A stretch of DNA of 64,000 bases from Mercenaria mercenaria (taxonomy: Eukaryota > Mollusca > Bivalvia > Venerida > Veneridae), in contig NC_069364.1 in NCBI RefSeq assembly GCF_021730395.1, positions 83,781,972 to 83,845,971 on the forward strand. Direction: 5' to 3'. The position numbers and the translations under genes were made by a program. This document shows positions 31,579 to 42,080 of this stretch, piece by piece. The number at the start of each line of letters is the position of its first letter. Within the stretch, counting starts at the first letter, position 1. A model generated the notes under the pieces. It was not told the origin of the DNA, searched no databases, and saw nothing but the letters and a program-made list of their open reading frames with translations.

Positions 31579-31849
31579 GTTATCGGTCTCTGCCATATTG
31601 CCCCTGCTTATGCCATCTTAGGAGATCAGCGCAGTACCGGATGGAAATTATTCAGATTGTAAGAAAGCTTTCTCAGTGTTTTAACGCCATGCCCGTTGTG
31701 GTTGTAAAGTCAGCCATGGCAGAACTATGCCAAACCTTTTATCTTTAAACCTAATTGTATCATAAAAGAAATTGCAACATAATAAATGTAGTCTAAATAA
31801 ATTGTCTTTGTTTATAGCCTCTCTTGACAATCAGAAAACGCTTGATGTC

Positions 31850-32255
31850 CCCAGTGGCATCCTTGTCGATAGATTTTGCACCCAAGTCCAATACGAGGTC
31901 AAGGTCAAGGTCAAGGTCAAACTGAGGTATTGGTATCAATTCATTCTTGTAAGGGGTATTGATGCTAGACGAAACGGTCCCATTTGGTTAACCAAGAGAT
32001 GGCCCATATAAAGCAACCTAAGTCCAAAAAAAAAAGGTCATGGTCAAACTGAGGTCAGGTGATGCCTGAAAATGAGGAATGGTTACAGGTAACATCTGCA
32101 TTAGTATCAAGTCATTCTAGTAAGGGGTATTGATGCTAGACGAAACAGTCCCATTTGGTTAACCTCTTACGGACGGACGAACGAACAGACGGACGGACGG
32201 ACAGGACAATCACTATATGCCTACCGCATCAGTAGATGCTGGGGGCATAAAAAGA
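31850..32255 (+). repeat. Dispersed repeat with GGTCAAGGTCAA and ACGGACGGACGG
   Basis: Words CAAGGTCAAGGTCAAGG, TTCTTGTAAGGGGTATTGATGC and CGAAACGGTCCCATTTGGTT occur twice (31,890-31,990 and 32,035-32,165). The block ends with GACGGACGGACGGACAGGAC and GCTGGGGGCATAAAAAGAG. This is the same closing style as 3,170-3,240 and typical of bivalve dispersed repeats. Confidence 0.65.
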
Positions 32256-32259
32256 GTTC

Positions 32260-34340
32260 GGCTCTGCATTTTTAGCGTAGTCACCAATAGTCCCAATCCG
32301 TGACACTAGTTACCTCCCCTTGACGGTCCGTCCATAGAGACGTAATATCAGACTGAAATGAAATGAAAGTGATAATTACGTCACGAGGTGGACTAAGTCA
32401 CCAATAGACTGCGTTATTGCAGAGAGACATGTTTCAATGTTTATATGAATTCTATATTTTGGACCATTAGAAAAAATATTTCTGATTATTTCAGGAGCGT
32501 ACCTGGCTGGTTTTGAAATGTACGCTAGATATGAGCAGCATAGTTACGAACCAAGCAGCGATGCTGCGAGTATAGGGTAGATGAGGGAGGGGGTCTCCAT
32601 CTCCCAGCAAATTGAGATTTTGGGGCCTCCCCTTGAAAATTTTACAGCAAGAGATGCGTTCTCTTGCTATATTTCAGCGTTAATATATTTTGTTTGTCAC
32701 ATTTATACTACATATTACGAATGTAATCATTTAAAATCATAGTTTAGCACACCGCTCATGCTTAATGGCAGAGATCGTGACATTGTCTAAACGCAAAAAC
32801 TGCAACTCAGCAGCCCCGGATATTTTGAGTAATACAAACATTTGTCGTATACTTTATTTACAATTAAGAGTCCTAATTAACTTGACCTTGAAAGTCTGTG
32901 CTTCAATAGCTCGATCGCTCTAGCACGACTGAGACTTAGAACGTTGAAGGATCAGAGTTCTGTGAATTGCTCTACACAATATACCCCCTGTTTTCGTACA
33001 CTAGACTAGATATATGGTTATGTTTCAAAATATTTGCGTCACTGAAACACTGTGTCAATCTATGATATATTTTATTGTACAACTGCCAAGATCCGCGCAC
33101 GCCAGAAAGACCTAACACTACGGCCGTTTGGGTAACTGCATCTAACTACTACACATGTGAAAAAATCGCATTATTCGAACCGTGTGCAAAGCTGTCATTA
33201 TTTGTTTATTTATTTATTATTTAATATCCTACACAACGTCAAGGTTGTAAAGGCAATGAATGGAACGTTACCTCGCACATTAAAGGTAAACTAGTTTTTT
33301 TTTTTTGTTGTTATCGTTTTTGAAATTTTCATAGTGTTTAATGCATTGCGTCTGCATGAGCATATTGGCAGGTTTTTGATAAATGTATCTACCCACACAT
33401 GGCAAATGTTTCAAGTTTTCTCACGCGGAACTTAACATTTTTTCTAGTCAAAGTAAACAACATTTAATTTTGGCAAAGGCAAATTCAAACTGCGTAAATT
33501 GCTAATTAGTATTTCTGTATTCAGATCTGGATATAGATTGATATATTTTATTGCATCCATTACTAAGGTCTTCGGTATCGCGTTAGCAATGCTACATTTA
33601 GTGTAACGTTTTTCTTACTCGAGATAATGGATGACTAATTTTTATTCTCCCACTGCTCTGTTTTATTGCATGTCATTGAAACTTGAATAGCAGTCAGGCG
33701 GGTGATCTTTTGTGCAAACAGATTTAGACATGCCCAAATTGAGAATACCGAGGTTCAATGTGGGTATTTTTGTAGAAATCGAGCTCTCGGTTGTTGCCGT
33801 AGAAACTTGCATGCACAATAGAATCTCATTTCTGTCTGAGTATCGCGACTAGGGTTTTGTGGCAAAATGTTTCGCCTGAAGTGGTGCTTTAAATTTAAAA
33901 CATTCAAACATCCAGTTTGTAGATTTAGTGCCAATTAAATATAAATCATTGCCTAAACTTTTTGTAATAGCAGCAAATATTTATACTGTGCTTACTTATT
34001 TTAAACCTAAGGCATATAGTACTGTTAATACAGATAAACCAGTTAATTTTATGTTTATATAAACTATATGTAGAAAATGTTCATATTTTCAAATCTGAAA
34101 CTCGGATCTAGTATACCTTTGAGATATGGTCTGTAGCTTGTATCCGCTCGTATCTTTGTATGTTCGAAACCCCGCACGAGGTGTCTATTTTTCATTGTGA
34201 GGAAACCACCAGGTTGGCTTTGTGAACAATTTATGGCTTTATTTAGGTATCAGTTCATGCCTAAAGTTATGTCCGAAGGAGACATGCGGGGTCTTCCTCC
34301 AAACATTAAACACTGTTAAAAGCTGGACAGTTCTTTTGAG
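32260..34340. other. No recognisable gene
   Basis: AT-rich DNA. TAGTCACCAATAGTC near 32,278 and AAGTCACCAATAGAC near 32,394 bracket about 120 bases and may be the ends of a small old element. Near 34,135-34,190 CGTATCTTTGTATGTTCGAA resembles a weak SINE head. Nothing else can be supported. Confidence 0.45.
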
Positions 34341-34342
34341 AC

Positions 34343-34665
34343 ATAAATAAAATCTGAAAAGTAGATCCCTCGGAAGCACCGAGAACAAGGCAAACTGAAA
34401 ATTGCAGACTCGGTTTGATCGAGTCTGTTCATGAGCAATAATGGAAAATGCAACGCTGCCCACGCCCCCTAGCACCGGCTTAAGCAGTATTCAATCTTCA
34501 AATCTAAATGAGTTGAAATCAATGATCCCGAAGGACCAGAAAATATAACAACACTGAGATGAAGTCGGGCGACTTTTTACGGCCGCCACACAGCACTTAA
34601 TACCCGCTGTTGTGAGTAAATAAAATCTGAAAAGTAGATCCCTCGGAAGCACCGAGAACAAGGCA
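34343..34665 (+). repeat. R1 repeat, about 1.15 units
   Basis: Same constant words as the array at 23.3 kb (CCCTCGGAAGCACCGAGAAC, GACTCGGTTTGATCGAGTCT, TTTTTACGGCCGCCACACAG). The unit starts and ends at CCCTCGGAAGCACC, so it is a circularly permuted tandem remnant. Confidence 0.88.
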
Positions 34666-35014
34666 ACACGTATTTGTAACACAATTGATGATTTTTACTA
34701 AACCTCTAAAACGTTTTAGGGTTTACCTACATAATTATTTTCCATGGCATTAAAACACTTGCTTTACTTTCATTTTTCGCTTGTTTCTACTTAAGTTTGT
34801 CACATAGGCAGACAGAATTTTTGGTTCTTGTGAGACATATCTATGCGAAATGTCTTCTACATGTATAGAAAACTTCAACCAAACGGATGCACAATATACA
34901 CATATATGTAATCAAGATCATATGACATTACAAATTCAGTTAAAATGTACGAAATTTAAAACGATTCACAATATATGTTCGACATCAATTGATATGTCCG
35001 TACTCCCTATATAA

Positions 35015-35760
35015 GCTTAGGTGCACCATAAACCAGTTTAAGCTCCCCAGTGGTGTTTTTGCCACTGACCGTTCCAAGGCGGTGCCCCACTATGTTCCTT
35101 TGTTTGTTCGTTTCGTCTTATGTGTTGGCTTTGTGTGCGTGTGTGTTGTTCGTTTTGTCCTTATGTGTTGGGTGTGTATGTGTGTGTGGTGCACGCGTCT
35201 GCGTGCTGGGGGTTTCGTTTTGAGGAGGCTACGTTTTTGGTGCGTGGCATTCCCTGTTTGATATTTTTCTTTGTTTTCTAAGCTCCCCAGTAGTGGTTTT
35301 GCCACTGACCGTTCGAAAGTGGTGCCCCACTGTGTTCCTTTATTTGTTTATTTTGTCCTTATGTGTGCGCGCGCGCACGTGCGTGTGTGTGTGTGTGTGT
35401 GTGTGTGTTGGTCGTGTGCGCATCTGCGTGCTGGGTTTACGTTTGGGGAGGCTGAATTTTTAGAACGTGGCTTTCCCTGTTGGATATTCATCCTTGTTTT
35501 TCTTGTTCACTTTTACACTGTAGGTTACAATAATCTAGATGCCACGGATCATGTGAACTGCAAAGAAGATAAGTATGATATACAGAAATGAAACATTGTC
35601 AGTATGACCAGTTTTGTAAGCAATGTATAATTTAGAAAGAAGAAAAATATACATGGATGTATCGCTCGAATGTGTTGCCACCGCCCGTACAGTGCCCACT
35701 GTGTTCCTTTATATGTTCGTGTGTCCTCGCTGACAGTTTGTGTCGAATTTGAAATGTACA
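35015..35760 (+). mobile_element. R2 3' tails in tandem (two good copies, one fragment)
   Basis: Copy 1 runs 35,018-35,278 and copy 2 35,279-35,500. Both have CTCCCCAGTGGTG/CTCCCCAGTAGTGG, CCACTGACCGTTC, GTGGTGCCCCACTGTG, a TG-rich tract, GCGTGCTGGG and a TTCCCTGTT end. A fragment at 35,655-35,730 carries GTGTTGCCACCGCCCGT and CCCACTGTGTTCCTTTATAT. Copy 2 contains an alternating purine-pyrimidine tract (35,363-35,408). Confidence 0.8.
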
Positions 35761-35998
35761 CACAGGCGTATAGACGTATGCCCAGATACGCGCCTGTATT
35801 TTCATCAATGATTTTAAACTTATTCTTCGTGATATTACTGGCCGGTTGATAACAGTATTTAGATTCTTTACAAATACAACTGTCTGGAACATCAATCTAA
35901 ATCCGAGACATATGTAACATTATGTTTTGTTATATTGTTGTATATTTGCAAATCAATTGGGGGTAATGTGATGAAAACTAGGCCTTTGGGATGGATAA

Positions 35999-36004
35999 TT
36001 TATT
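35999..36004 (-). promoter_or_regulatory. Candidate polyadenylation signal for the FGFBP-like gene
   Basis: AATAAA on the minus strand, about 180 bases after the stop codon at 36,183-36,185. Confidence 0.5.
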
Positions 36005-36182
36005 TTGAAAAACGATTATAGATAAAGGGCATCGGAAAGAAATTTAAAAAGAATTAAATATACAAAGATTTGCATAGTCGTATTAGTTTTGTGTCAAACC
36101 GTCTGCATAGACTAAAAATTAGAAAAGACATTTTCTAGTTTAATTACACTGTTGTAGTAATCATGCTGTTACGTTCCGACAT

Positions 36183-36653
36183 TTAGTTAAAACCGGCCAA
36201 AGGTCGGAACTCGTTCCAGTCTGGGTCCTCTGTCTCAAAAATATCCTCTTCACGTTCTGTCACCTTCATTAGTAGTCTGTATAGGCGAGATCCCATCTTC
36301 TTGAAGATCACGTCTCCGCAACTCTTCTTGTCACACGCTATTTGGGAAGGGCTATTGCTACAGAAATTGGCCTTCTTCAACGCACTGACTAGGCATTCAT
36401 AATATTGAACCTGGTTGCCCTTAAGGTACCAGTTGCACTTGTGTGGATCCCCTTCATAGGATGTTTTAAATGCATTATTTCCGCCACATTCAATATTGAG
36501 GGAGCGCATGGATCGGGTTTCTCTTTTCTCGTGCCACTTGCACTGAGCATTTTTGTACTCAAATTTTCCTTTTGCCGTTCCTTTTCCACTGACAACAGCA
36601 AAGACAACAGCAAAAGATACGAACATTTGGAACAGGAAGGTCATGGCGAAATG
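36183..36653 (-). CDS. FGF-binding-protein-like secreted protein, coding exon
   Basis: ATG at 36,644 opens 153 residues to TAA at 36,183. Residues 1-20 form a signal peptide (hydrophobic FLFQMFVSFAVVFAVV, then SG-K). The mature part begins GTAKGKFEYK and has seven cysteines in contexts such as NAQCKWHEK, LNIECGG, GDPHKCNWYL, QVQYYECLVSALKKANFC and KKSCGD. Spacing and words (GKF, CKW near the N-terminus, G-x-P-x2-C, Y-x8-L-x6-C) resemble vertebrate FGFBP1-type proteins, which bind heparin-held FGFs and free them in the extracellular matrix; here that role is inference. One cysteine of the family pattern seems missing. A TTTCAG acceptor ends at 36,654, leaving nine bases of leader in this exon, so at least one upstream non-coding exon is expected. 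Confidence 0.7.
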   Translation of the reverse strand, partial: HFAMTFLFQMFVSFAVVFAVVSGKGTAKGKFEYKNAQCKWHEKRETRSMRSLNIECGGNNAFKTSYEGDPHKCNWYLKGNQVQYYECLVSALKKANFCSNSPSQIACDKKSCGDVIFKKMGSRLYRLLMKVTEREEDIFETEDPDWNEFRPLAGFN

Positions 36654-36659
36654 CTGAAA

Positions 36660-38336
36660 TACAGATATTGAATCATTTTTTTTATTTATTTGCAGACAGC
36701 TATACCTAAAAATGCTAAAATAATCAAAGATTTAGCTTAGTCGAATGTATCGTAAAAATATCTTACATCTTATTAAAATGGTCATGATTTTAGCATGTTT
36801 TACTGATTTGTTTAAGCTTTGCATTAAAATATAATAGCGATATCTCGGATAATGTTTCTAGTCAGGTCATTAGAATGTATGTGATAATTCCAAACGTATA
36901 TCAATATAATGCTTAAATATTACGTTAATAAAATAGTAAAAATAAGTGGAAATAAGAGGCTTTTTGGAACCTCTATGAATTCTTTTAACCCTTTGGACAC
37001 CGTGCACTGATTTTATATACTCTCGCAAAGCATATTTATGTTTTTGACCACCACAAAATTCAGATTTAAGTATTAATGACTAAAGTTTGCAAGTGCTTTT
37101 GTGAGCCACCGGGCGCACACAACTTTACTGTGAACATTTACATTTCGCAATTTACCAGTTAATGTATTTAAAACCTATAAAGAAAGCTTATACAAAGCGC
37201 TATACATGTGCGGGTTTCCTCACTTTCTAAAAATTAATCAATTTAAACTTCTGTAGAAAAAGTTTACACTACCCTTGTTGACTTATTCTAGACTTTTGAC
37301 CATTACCCGCTTCTAAGTATAGGTTAAAGGATTCACATAGCCTGCGGATTTTATGAATTGTCTAGCCATCTTATAGACAACACGATCCGATGCAACTTCA
37401 ATTACGAACACATTACTGATCAAAACAAACGGCGTTGAACCCAAAACAAACAAACAAATCATACCTTCTTGTAACGTTTAGTCTAAATGTCCTTTCTTGC
37501 AAGTCGTATTTACAAAACAATGAGACTCAGTATAACATTAAAAAGATATGCCAAAGAAAGACTTAAAAGTATAAAGTGAGATTGGAATAATTAAGTATTC
37601 AGAATGCCAAACGAAGTGATAAAAGTCAGGGCATTAATTCGTACTGATGAGAAACAAATAAGACAAAATGTACTCAAAGGTGATATTAATCAAATATTAA
37701 AGGCAAGAAAAGAAACGACCCTATAAAAAAAATGTACTTTTTGTTAATTAAAATAACAACACATTTTTATTTTTTGTCGCAACTTAATATTGTTATTCCC
37801 TTTTAATGACCCCACTGTACCTTATAAATTTGATACACTCTGAAGAGTGTTTTATGAAAATGAGAGCATATTTGAATTATACCTGTCAATTATGCATTCA
37901 CCAAAAACCCTTTTGATCATAACAAAATTTGTTAAACTGAACAGATATGGATATTTGTCAGTAGTGGTCTAAATCCACACTCTCTTGTGTTAGAAGTTAG
38001 ACGCTTATATATTTGTGTCTCACATCAGTCAGTTATTAAATCTCCTAATAATGTTATTATCTAACCCGTAGAGATCACTTTCGAGAATGATGCGAGTAAA
38101 CATGTTAGAGGAAGGTTGTCTATCTCGTCAGAAATATTTTAAAACTAAAAATAGGGAGAACAACAACAACAACAAAAAAGACAGAAAAAAGAAAAAACAA
38201 CAACAAACAAACGAAATGTGGAACCGTAAATGTAATGAACAATATTTCACAATAATAAATTAATTTAGGATTAGTGACAGTGAAGTCATCGGGGGTATTT
38301 AAAGTTTAGTCTTTGTATGTATACAGATAAAATTTT
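36660..38336. other. Probable intron of the FGFBP-like gene
   Basis: AT-rich, no coding frames, bounded by the acceptor at 36,654 and a strong donor GTAAGT at 38,342-38,337 on the minus strand. A CAA-rich stretch (38,160-38,215) is the only simple repeat. Confidence 0.45.
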
Positions 38337-38342
38337 ACTTAC

Positions 38343-38430
38343 GTTTGCTGTACCGAGCTTGTCTTTGTTCTATTGAACCGGGCGATAGACTAAAGTAGTA
38401 TCAGATTGAACATGGAGGTTAATTAGATGG
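38343..38430 (-). promoter_or_regulatory. Candidate 5' UTR exon and start region of the FGFBP-like gene
   Basis: The minus strand reads GGTACAGCAAAC|GTAAGTAAAA, a near-consensus donor with the exon ending at 38,343. The exon's 5' limit is not visible; a plausible leader lies within 38,343-38,430. Nothing identifiable as a core promoter is seen. Supported only by splice-signal fit. Confidence 0.4.
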
Positions 38431-38774
38431 TAATTAACGGTCATTCAGGATCCTGTTAGATCGTATCTATTCAAGTGCTCATTGTATGATGCTATCTTTA
38501 AAAGTTGAATCCTTATCATTGCTTGTCACATTTATCTCAAATACTTTAGAATTAATAAACAACTCACAAGTCCTTGATAAACTCAAGAGCTTTGTTTGTT
38601 TTGAATAGCATTGCTTTTGTCATTTTCAAGATTATTTTAGTACATTAACCGTAAGACAATACAAGACCGTATTCTTCAACAGTATTTACTTGTTTGCTGC
38701 AAATTAATGACAACTTTTCAATATAAAACGGATTAAGACAATAAAAAATATATACTTCTGCTAAATCCTAAACG

Positions 38775-38865
38775 AGAACGTTCACTCCGACCGGAGTTCA
38801 AACTCATGACCTCTGATTCGTAATCTTGTCCTTTCAAGTACGCTAAACTTTGATACAGACGCGAT
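38775..38865 (-). other. tRNA-like SINE head
   Basis: The minus strand has TTTAGCGTACTTGAAAGGAC (A-box-like) and GAGTTTGAACTCCGG (B-box-like). No tRNA stem structure is convincing; probably a SINE relic. Confidence 0.4.
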
Positions 38866-39149
38866 ACGGAATTCGCTGGTATACAAAAATACTCCTCTCA
38901 TTTTTCCCAAATCTTTGATTGGAGAAAATGTTTCCAAATTCCATGTTCTATTCTTATCATCAATATAAAATTCATGTACGTCAAGTCTGTGCTTATGACT
39001 ACCATTGAACAGAGACTACATTGCTCTAAATACTAGTTTCATTTTCAGATTAAAAGTTCTCATTCTGTTGTAACCTCCTGTGAATAAGACCACTATGTTT
39101 GGACTTCCAAAGACTGGACTGTTTTTAGATTTCCAAAGAATGGTCTTTA

Positions 39150-39655
39150 CCCCGACTTCATCTCAGTGTTGTTATATTTTCTGGTCCTTCGGGATCATTG
39201 ATTTCAACTCATTTAGATTTGAAGATTGAATACTGCTTAAGCCGGTGCTAGGGGGCGTGGGCAGTTTTGCTTTTTCCATTACTACCATGAACAGACTCAA
39301 TCAAACCGAGTCTGCAATTTTCACTATTTGCCTTGTTCTCGGTGCTTCCGAGGGATCTACTTTCCAGATTTATTTACTTCACAACAGCGGGTGTTAAGTG
39401 CTGTGTGGCGGCCGTAAAAAGTCGCCCCGACTTCATCTCAGTGTTGTTATATTTTCTGGTCCTTCGGGATCATTGATTTCAACTCATTTAGATTTGAAGA
39501 TTGAATACTGCTTAAGCCGGTGCTAGGGGGCGTGGGCAGTGTTGCTTTTTCCATTACTGCCCATGAACAGACTCGATCAAACCGAGTCTGCAATTTTCAC
39601 TATTTGCCTTGTTCTCGGTGCTTCCGAGGGATCTACTTTCCAGATTTATTTATAT
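39150..39655 (-). repeat. R1 repeat pair, inverted orientation
   Basis: Two near-identical copies in tandem, offset about 269 bases (CGACTTCATCTCAGTGTTGT at 39,150 and 39,428). They differ by only a few bases, including a stretch near 39,290 missing in the first copy. Orientation is opposite to the array at 23.3 kb. Confidence 0.9.
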
Positions 39656-39659
39656 CGTT

Positions 39660-40315
39660 AGGACTACCGGTACATTTTTATGCAATCTCGCCAGACATAC
39701 GACACAGAAAATGACGTCAGACGACCTTCAGCTTTTTCCGAAAGTAAAGAAAACGAAAGTAGATCTAAATAGACTAAAGTCGCATTTGCATTGGTCTATA
39801 GTCAGTGGTCAAGCGCATGGGTTACACCGTCTAAGTGTATGCGAGTGGACTTTTCTTTTTTTTTTTTTGATAATTGAGAGTCAATTTTCAGCACTTTCTA
39901 ACGATTTGAAAACACCTGGACTTAGTACGACATATCAGCTTTTTATTTGAACTCGGAAAAAAAAAAACACAACTCCCACAGGTGTGCGTAACGAAGAGAT
40001 GTTTTAGGGAGATTTTTAGAACTTCGTCAAATCGTTCAAAAGATCCTTTTTGATGTTGTCTGAAAGTGTCATTATATGCTTCTGATGTAAGATATTTCCG
40101 TATTTGAGAGCTGCAGACATAGACATTTCAGAAATAGTTTTAAAATGAATTTCGTCTAATAAATGTTGATTCTACGGAAGCGTGAAAGGGCCATCAGACG
40201 CTAATACGTTACGGTAGCGGGAAGGATAAATAGATTTGATTATATTAATGTATTTTCAATTAATTATTGCTTAGAAAATAAGTAGCGGTTTTCGTATCAT
40301 GGAGTCCATTTAACA
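39660..40315. other. No confirmed gene
   Basis: A plus-strand frame near 39,700-39,950 begins MTSDDLQLFPKVKKTKVDLN. It has a protein-like start but then runs into a poly-T-derived phenylalanine stretch. No family is recognised. The rest is featureless. Confidence 0.35.
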
Positions 40316-40317
40316 GC

Positions 40318-40460
40318 TATGCAATGGAATTCTGTTTAAGCCGGTACTAGTGGGCGTGAGGGGTGTTGCACATTCCTTTACCTCACGTGGAAAGACTAAA
40401 TCAAACCGAGCCTGCCGTTAGTTTGCTTTGTTGCATTATGTGGGACCAAACAATCCTCAT
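40318..40460 (-). repeat. R1-related core
   Basis: TTTAAGCCGGTACTAGTGGG, TGTTGCACATTCCTTTACCT and AATCAAACCGAGCCTGCC show the conserved core of R1, in the orientation of 39,150-39,655. It resembles the relative at 12,930-13,050 most closely (GTTGCACATT). Confidence 0.7.
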
Positions 40461-40674
40461 ATAGATTTTATCAAGTGAACCTTGCATTTTGATTTCAAAA
40501 TTTAAAAGTTAAATGTAAAGTGCTTACTGCTAGGTATTATTTATGTTGATTAGCGCTTTAATGTTTGGAAAATCTCTCAGGTTTTAGTTCAGCTATGGAA
40601 ATGTGAAGTAAGATTACCTATACATTTGTACTATATATCGTACTCATAAAGTACCAACTTCTTTTCATAATGAT

Positions 40675-40970
40675 TTATGCTATATTTTTGTTAAACATGT
40701 TGCCATCTATTAATAAGTTACATTTAAACTTTCGAAGTTCTTCTGAAGATATGTCCGTCACATGTAGATGTATGCACATACCGGAAATTAACACAGTATA
40801 TGTAAGAGGAGTTATAAAGTGCTATATTTATGTTATATATGTTGCAATCTATTAATAATTTGCATCTGAAATTTCGAAGTTTATCTGAAGATATGTCCGT
40901 CACATGTAGGTGTATGCACATACCGGAAATTAACACAGCATATGAAAGAGCAGTTATAAAGTTATCAACA
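40675..40970 (+). repeat. Direct tandem duplication, unit about 143 bp
   Basis: GATATGTCCGTCACATGTAG, GTATGCACATACCGGAAATT and CTATTAATAA occur twice, offset about 143 bases (40,748 and 40,891). Two copies only; no coding content. Confidence 0.9.
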
Positions 40971-41014
40971 ATTACATTCTCATTGACAAATATGGATGCC
41001 AAGGTGTAAAACAA

Positions 41015-41332
41015 ATTGTTTGTTTCCGGTATCCTGACCTACCCTATTTTTTTGGGCCGACTCTGAATGTATTTATGGCCTTGGAGAATATTTTTTGTCA
41101 ACTTTTTAACAAAAAGTTGCAAAACTGCACTTTTTATGTCTTAAACATGGTCAGTGATTTTAGAAATCAACTTATTGATGCTCTAAAGGCATAACCCCCC
41201 TATTTGTATTTATTTTTGACACAAAAATAATTTCCGAAATGACTCAATTGAAAAATTAAAAACACAAATCCAAAACAAAGTCCGATCTACCTACCCTAAT
41301 TTGTTTGAGCATGTTACCGGAAACAAAGAATT
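41015..41332. mobile_element. MITE with TTTGTTTCCGGTA ends
   Basis: The inverted ends TTTGTTTCCGGTA (41,018) and TACCGGAAACAAAG (41,315) enclose about 300 bases including GACCTACCCTATTTTTTTG and CTACCTACCCTAATTTGTTT. A fragment of the same kind is at 45,405-45,455. I know this pattern from clam sequence. Confidence 0.8.
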
Positions 41333-42080
41333 TATTTTAGGCCTAATTAGATAATATGAAAAATAAATCCGAACACTCCTTTAAGCACACTTAAGGCTAT
41401 ATGCATTCTTTTTCTATTATTCTATTTACAGACCATATTATATATTGTTCTGTTCTACTACTGATATACTACAGCATAAATGTTTGCTTTGAATATCAGA
41501 AGTAAGATTTTTAGCAAGTTCTGGCAGACTGCATTTAGTGTTTTACAATCTTTGTCTTAAAGTGTTGTGGTGTCTAGATTCAGAATATATATAGAATTTC
41601 TAACCAAATATATATATATACATATTTCTAAAACAAACTGGACGACATTTAAGTGAAAAGGGGTTAAACTACAAACATGTGTATCTGAAAGTCAGAACGA
41701 GAAACAAACAGTCATAGAAGATTCGTAAAACAAGAAATTGAATGTATTCTCAACGTTACTGCAGATTGGTGGTGTACTTGATGGCGAAATTCATAAACAG
41801 TGCTTCTTGAACTGCTTTATCATGTAATGCATGCATTTGAATAAAGAAATGGTACTAATAGTCCTTTCAATTGATTATATTTTAGATAACTGCGCAATTA
41901 TTTGTTTAATTAAAATGTAAAAATATCACCAAGTCGTAATTGTTCAGAGTTTGGCTTTGATCATAAAGGAGATTATAAGTCAACAATAAAAGTTTTATGT
42001 TGGAATTAGTTTAAGGTTCTGCCTTTATTTCAAGTACTAATAAATTTGATAAATGTTGAAGTATTTTTTTTATCTTTTTT
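41333..42080. other. No recognisable feature
   Basis: AT-rich; a short TATATATATATACATA run near 41,610 is the only simple repeat. Confidence 0.5.

Noticed and set aside
39609-39950. 113-residue frame
   Set aside because: It begins inside R1 and passes through a poly-T run; the middle looks protein-like, but no family or splice context supports it.
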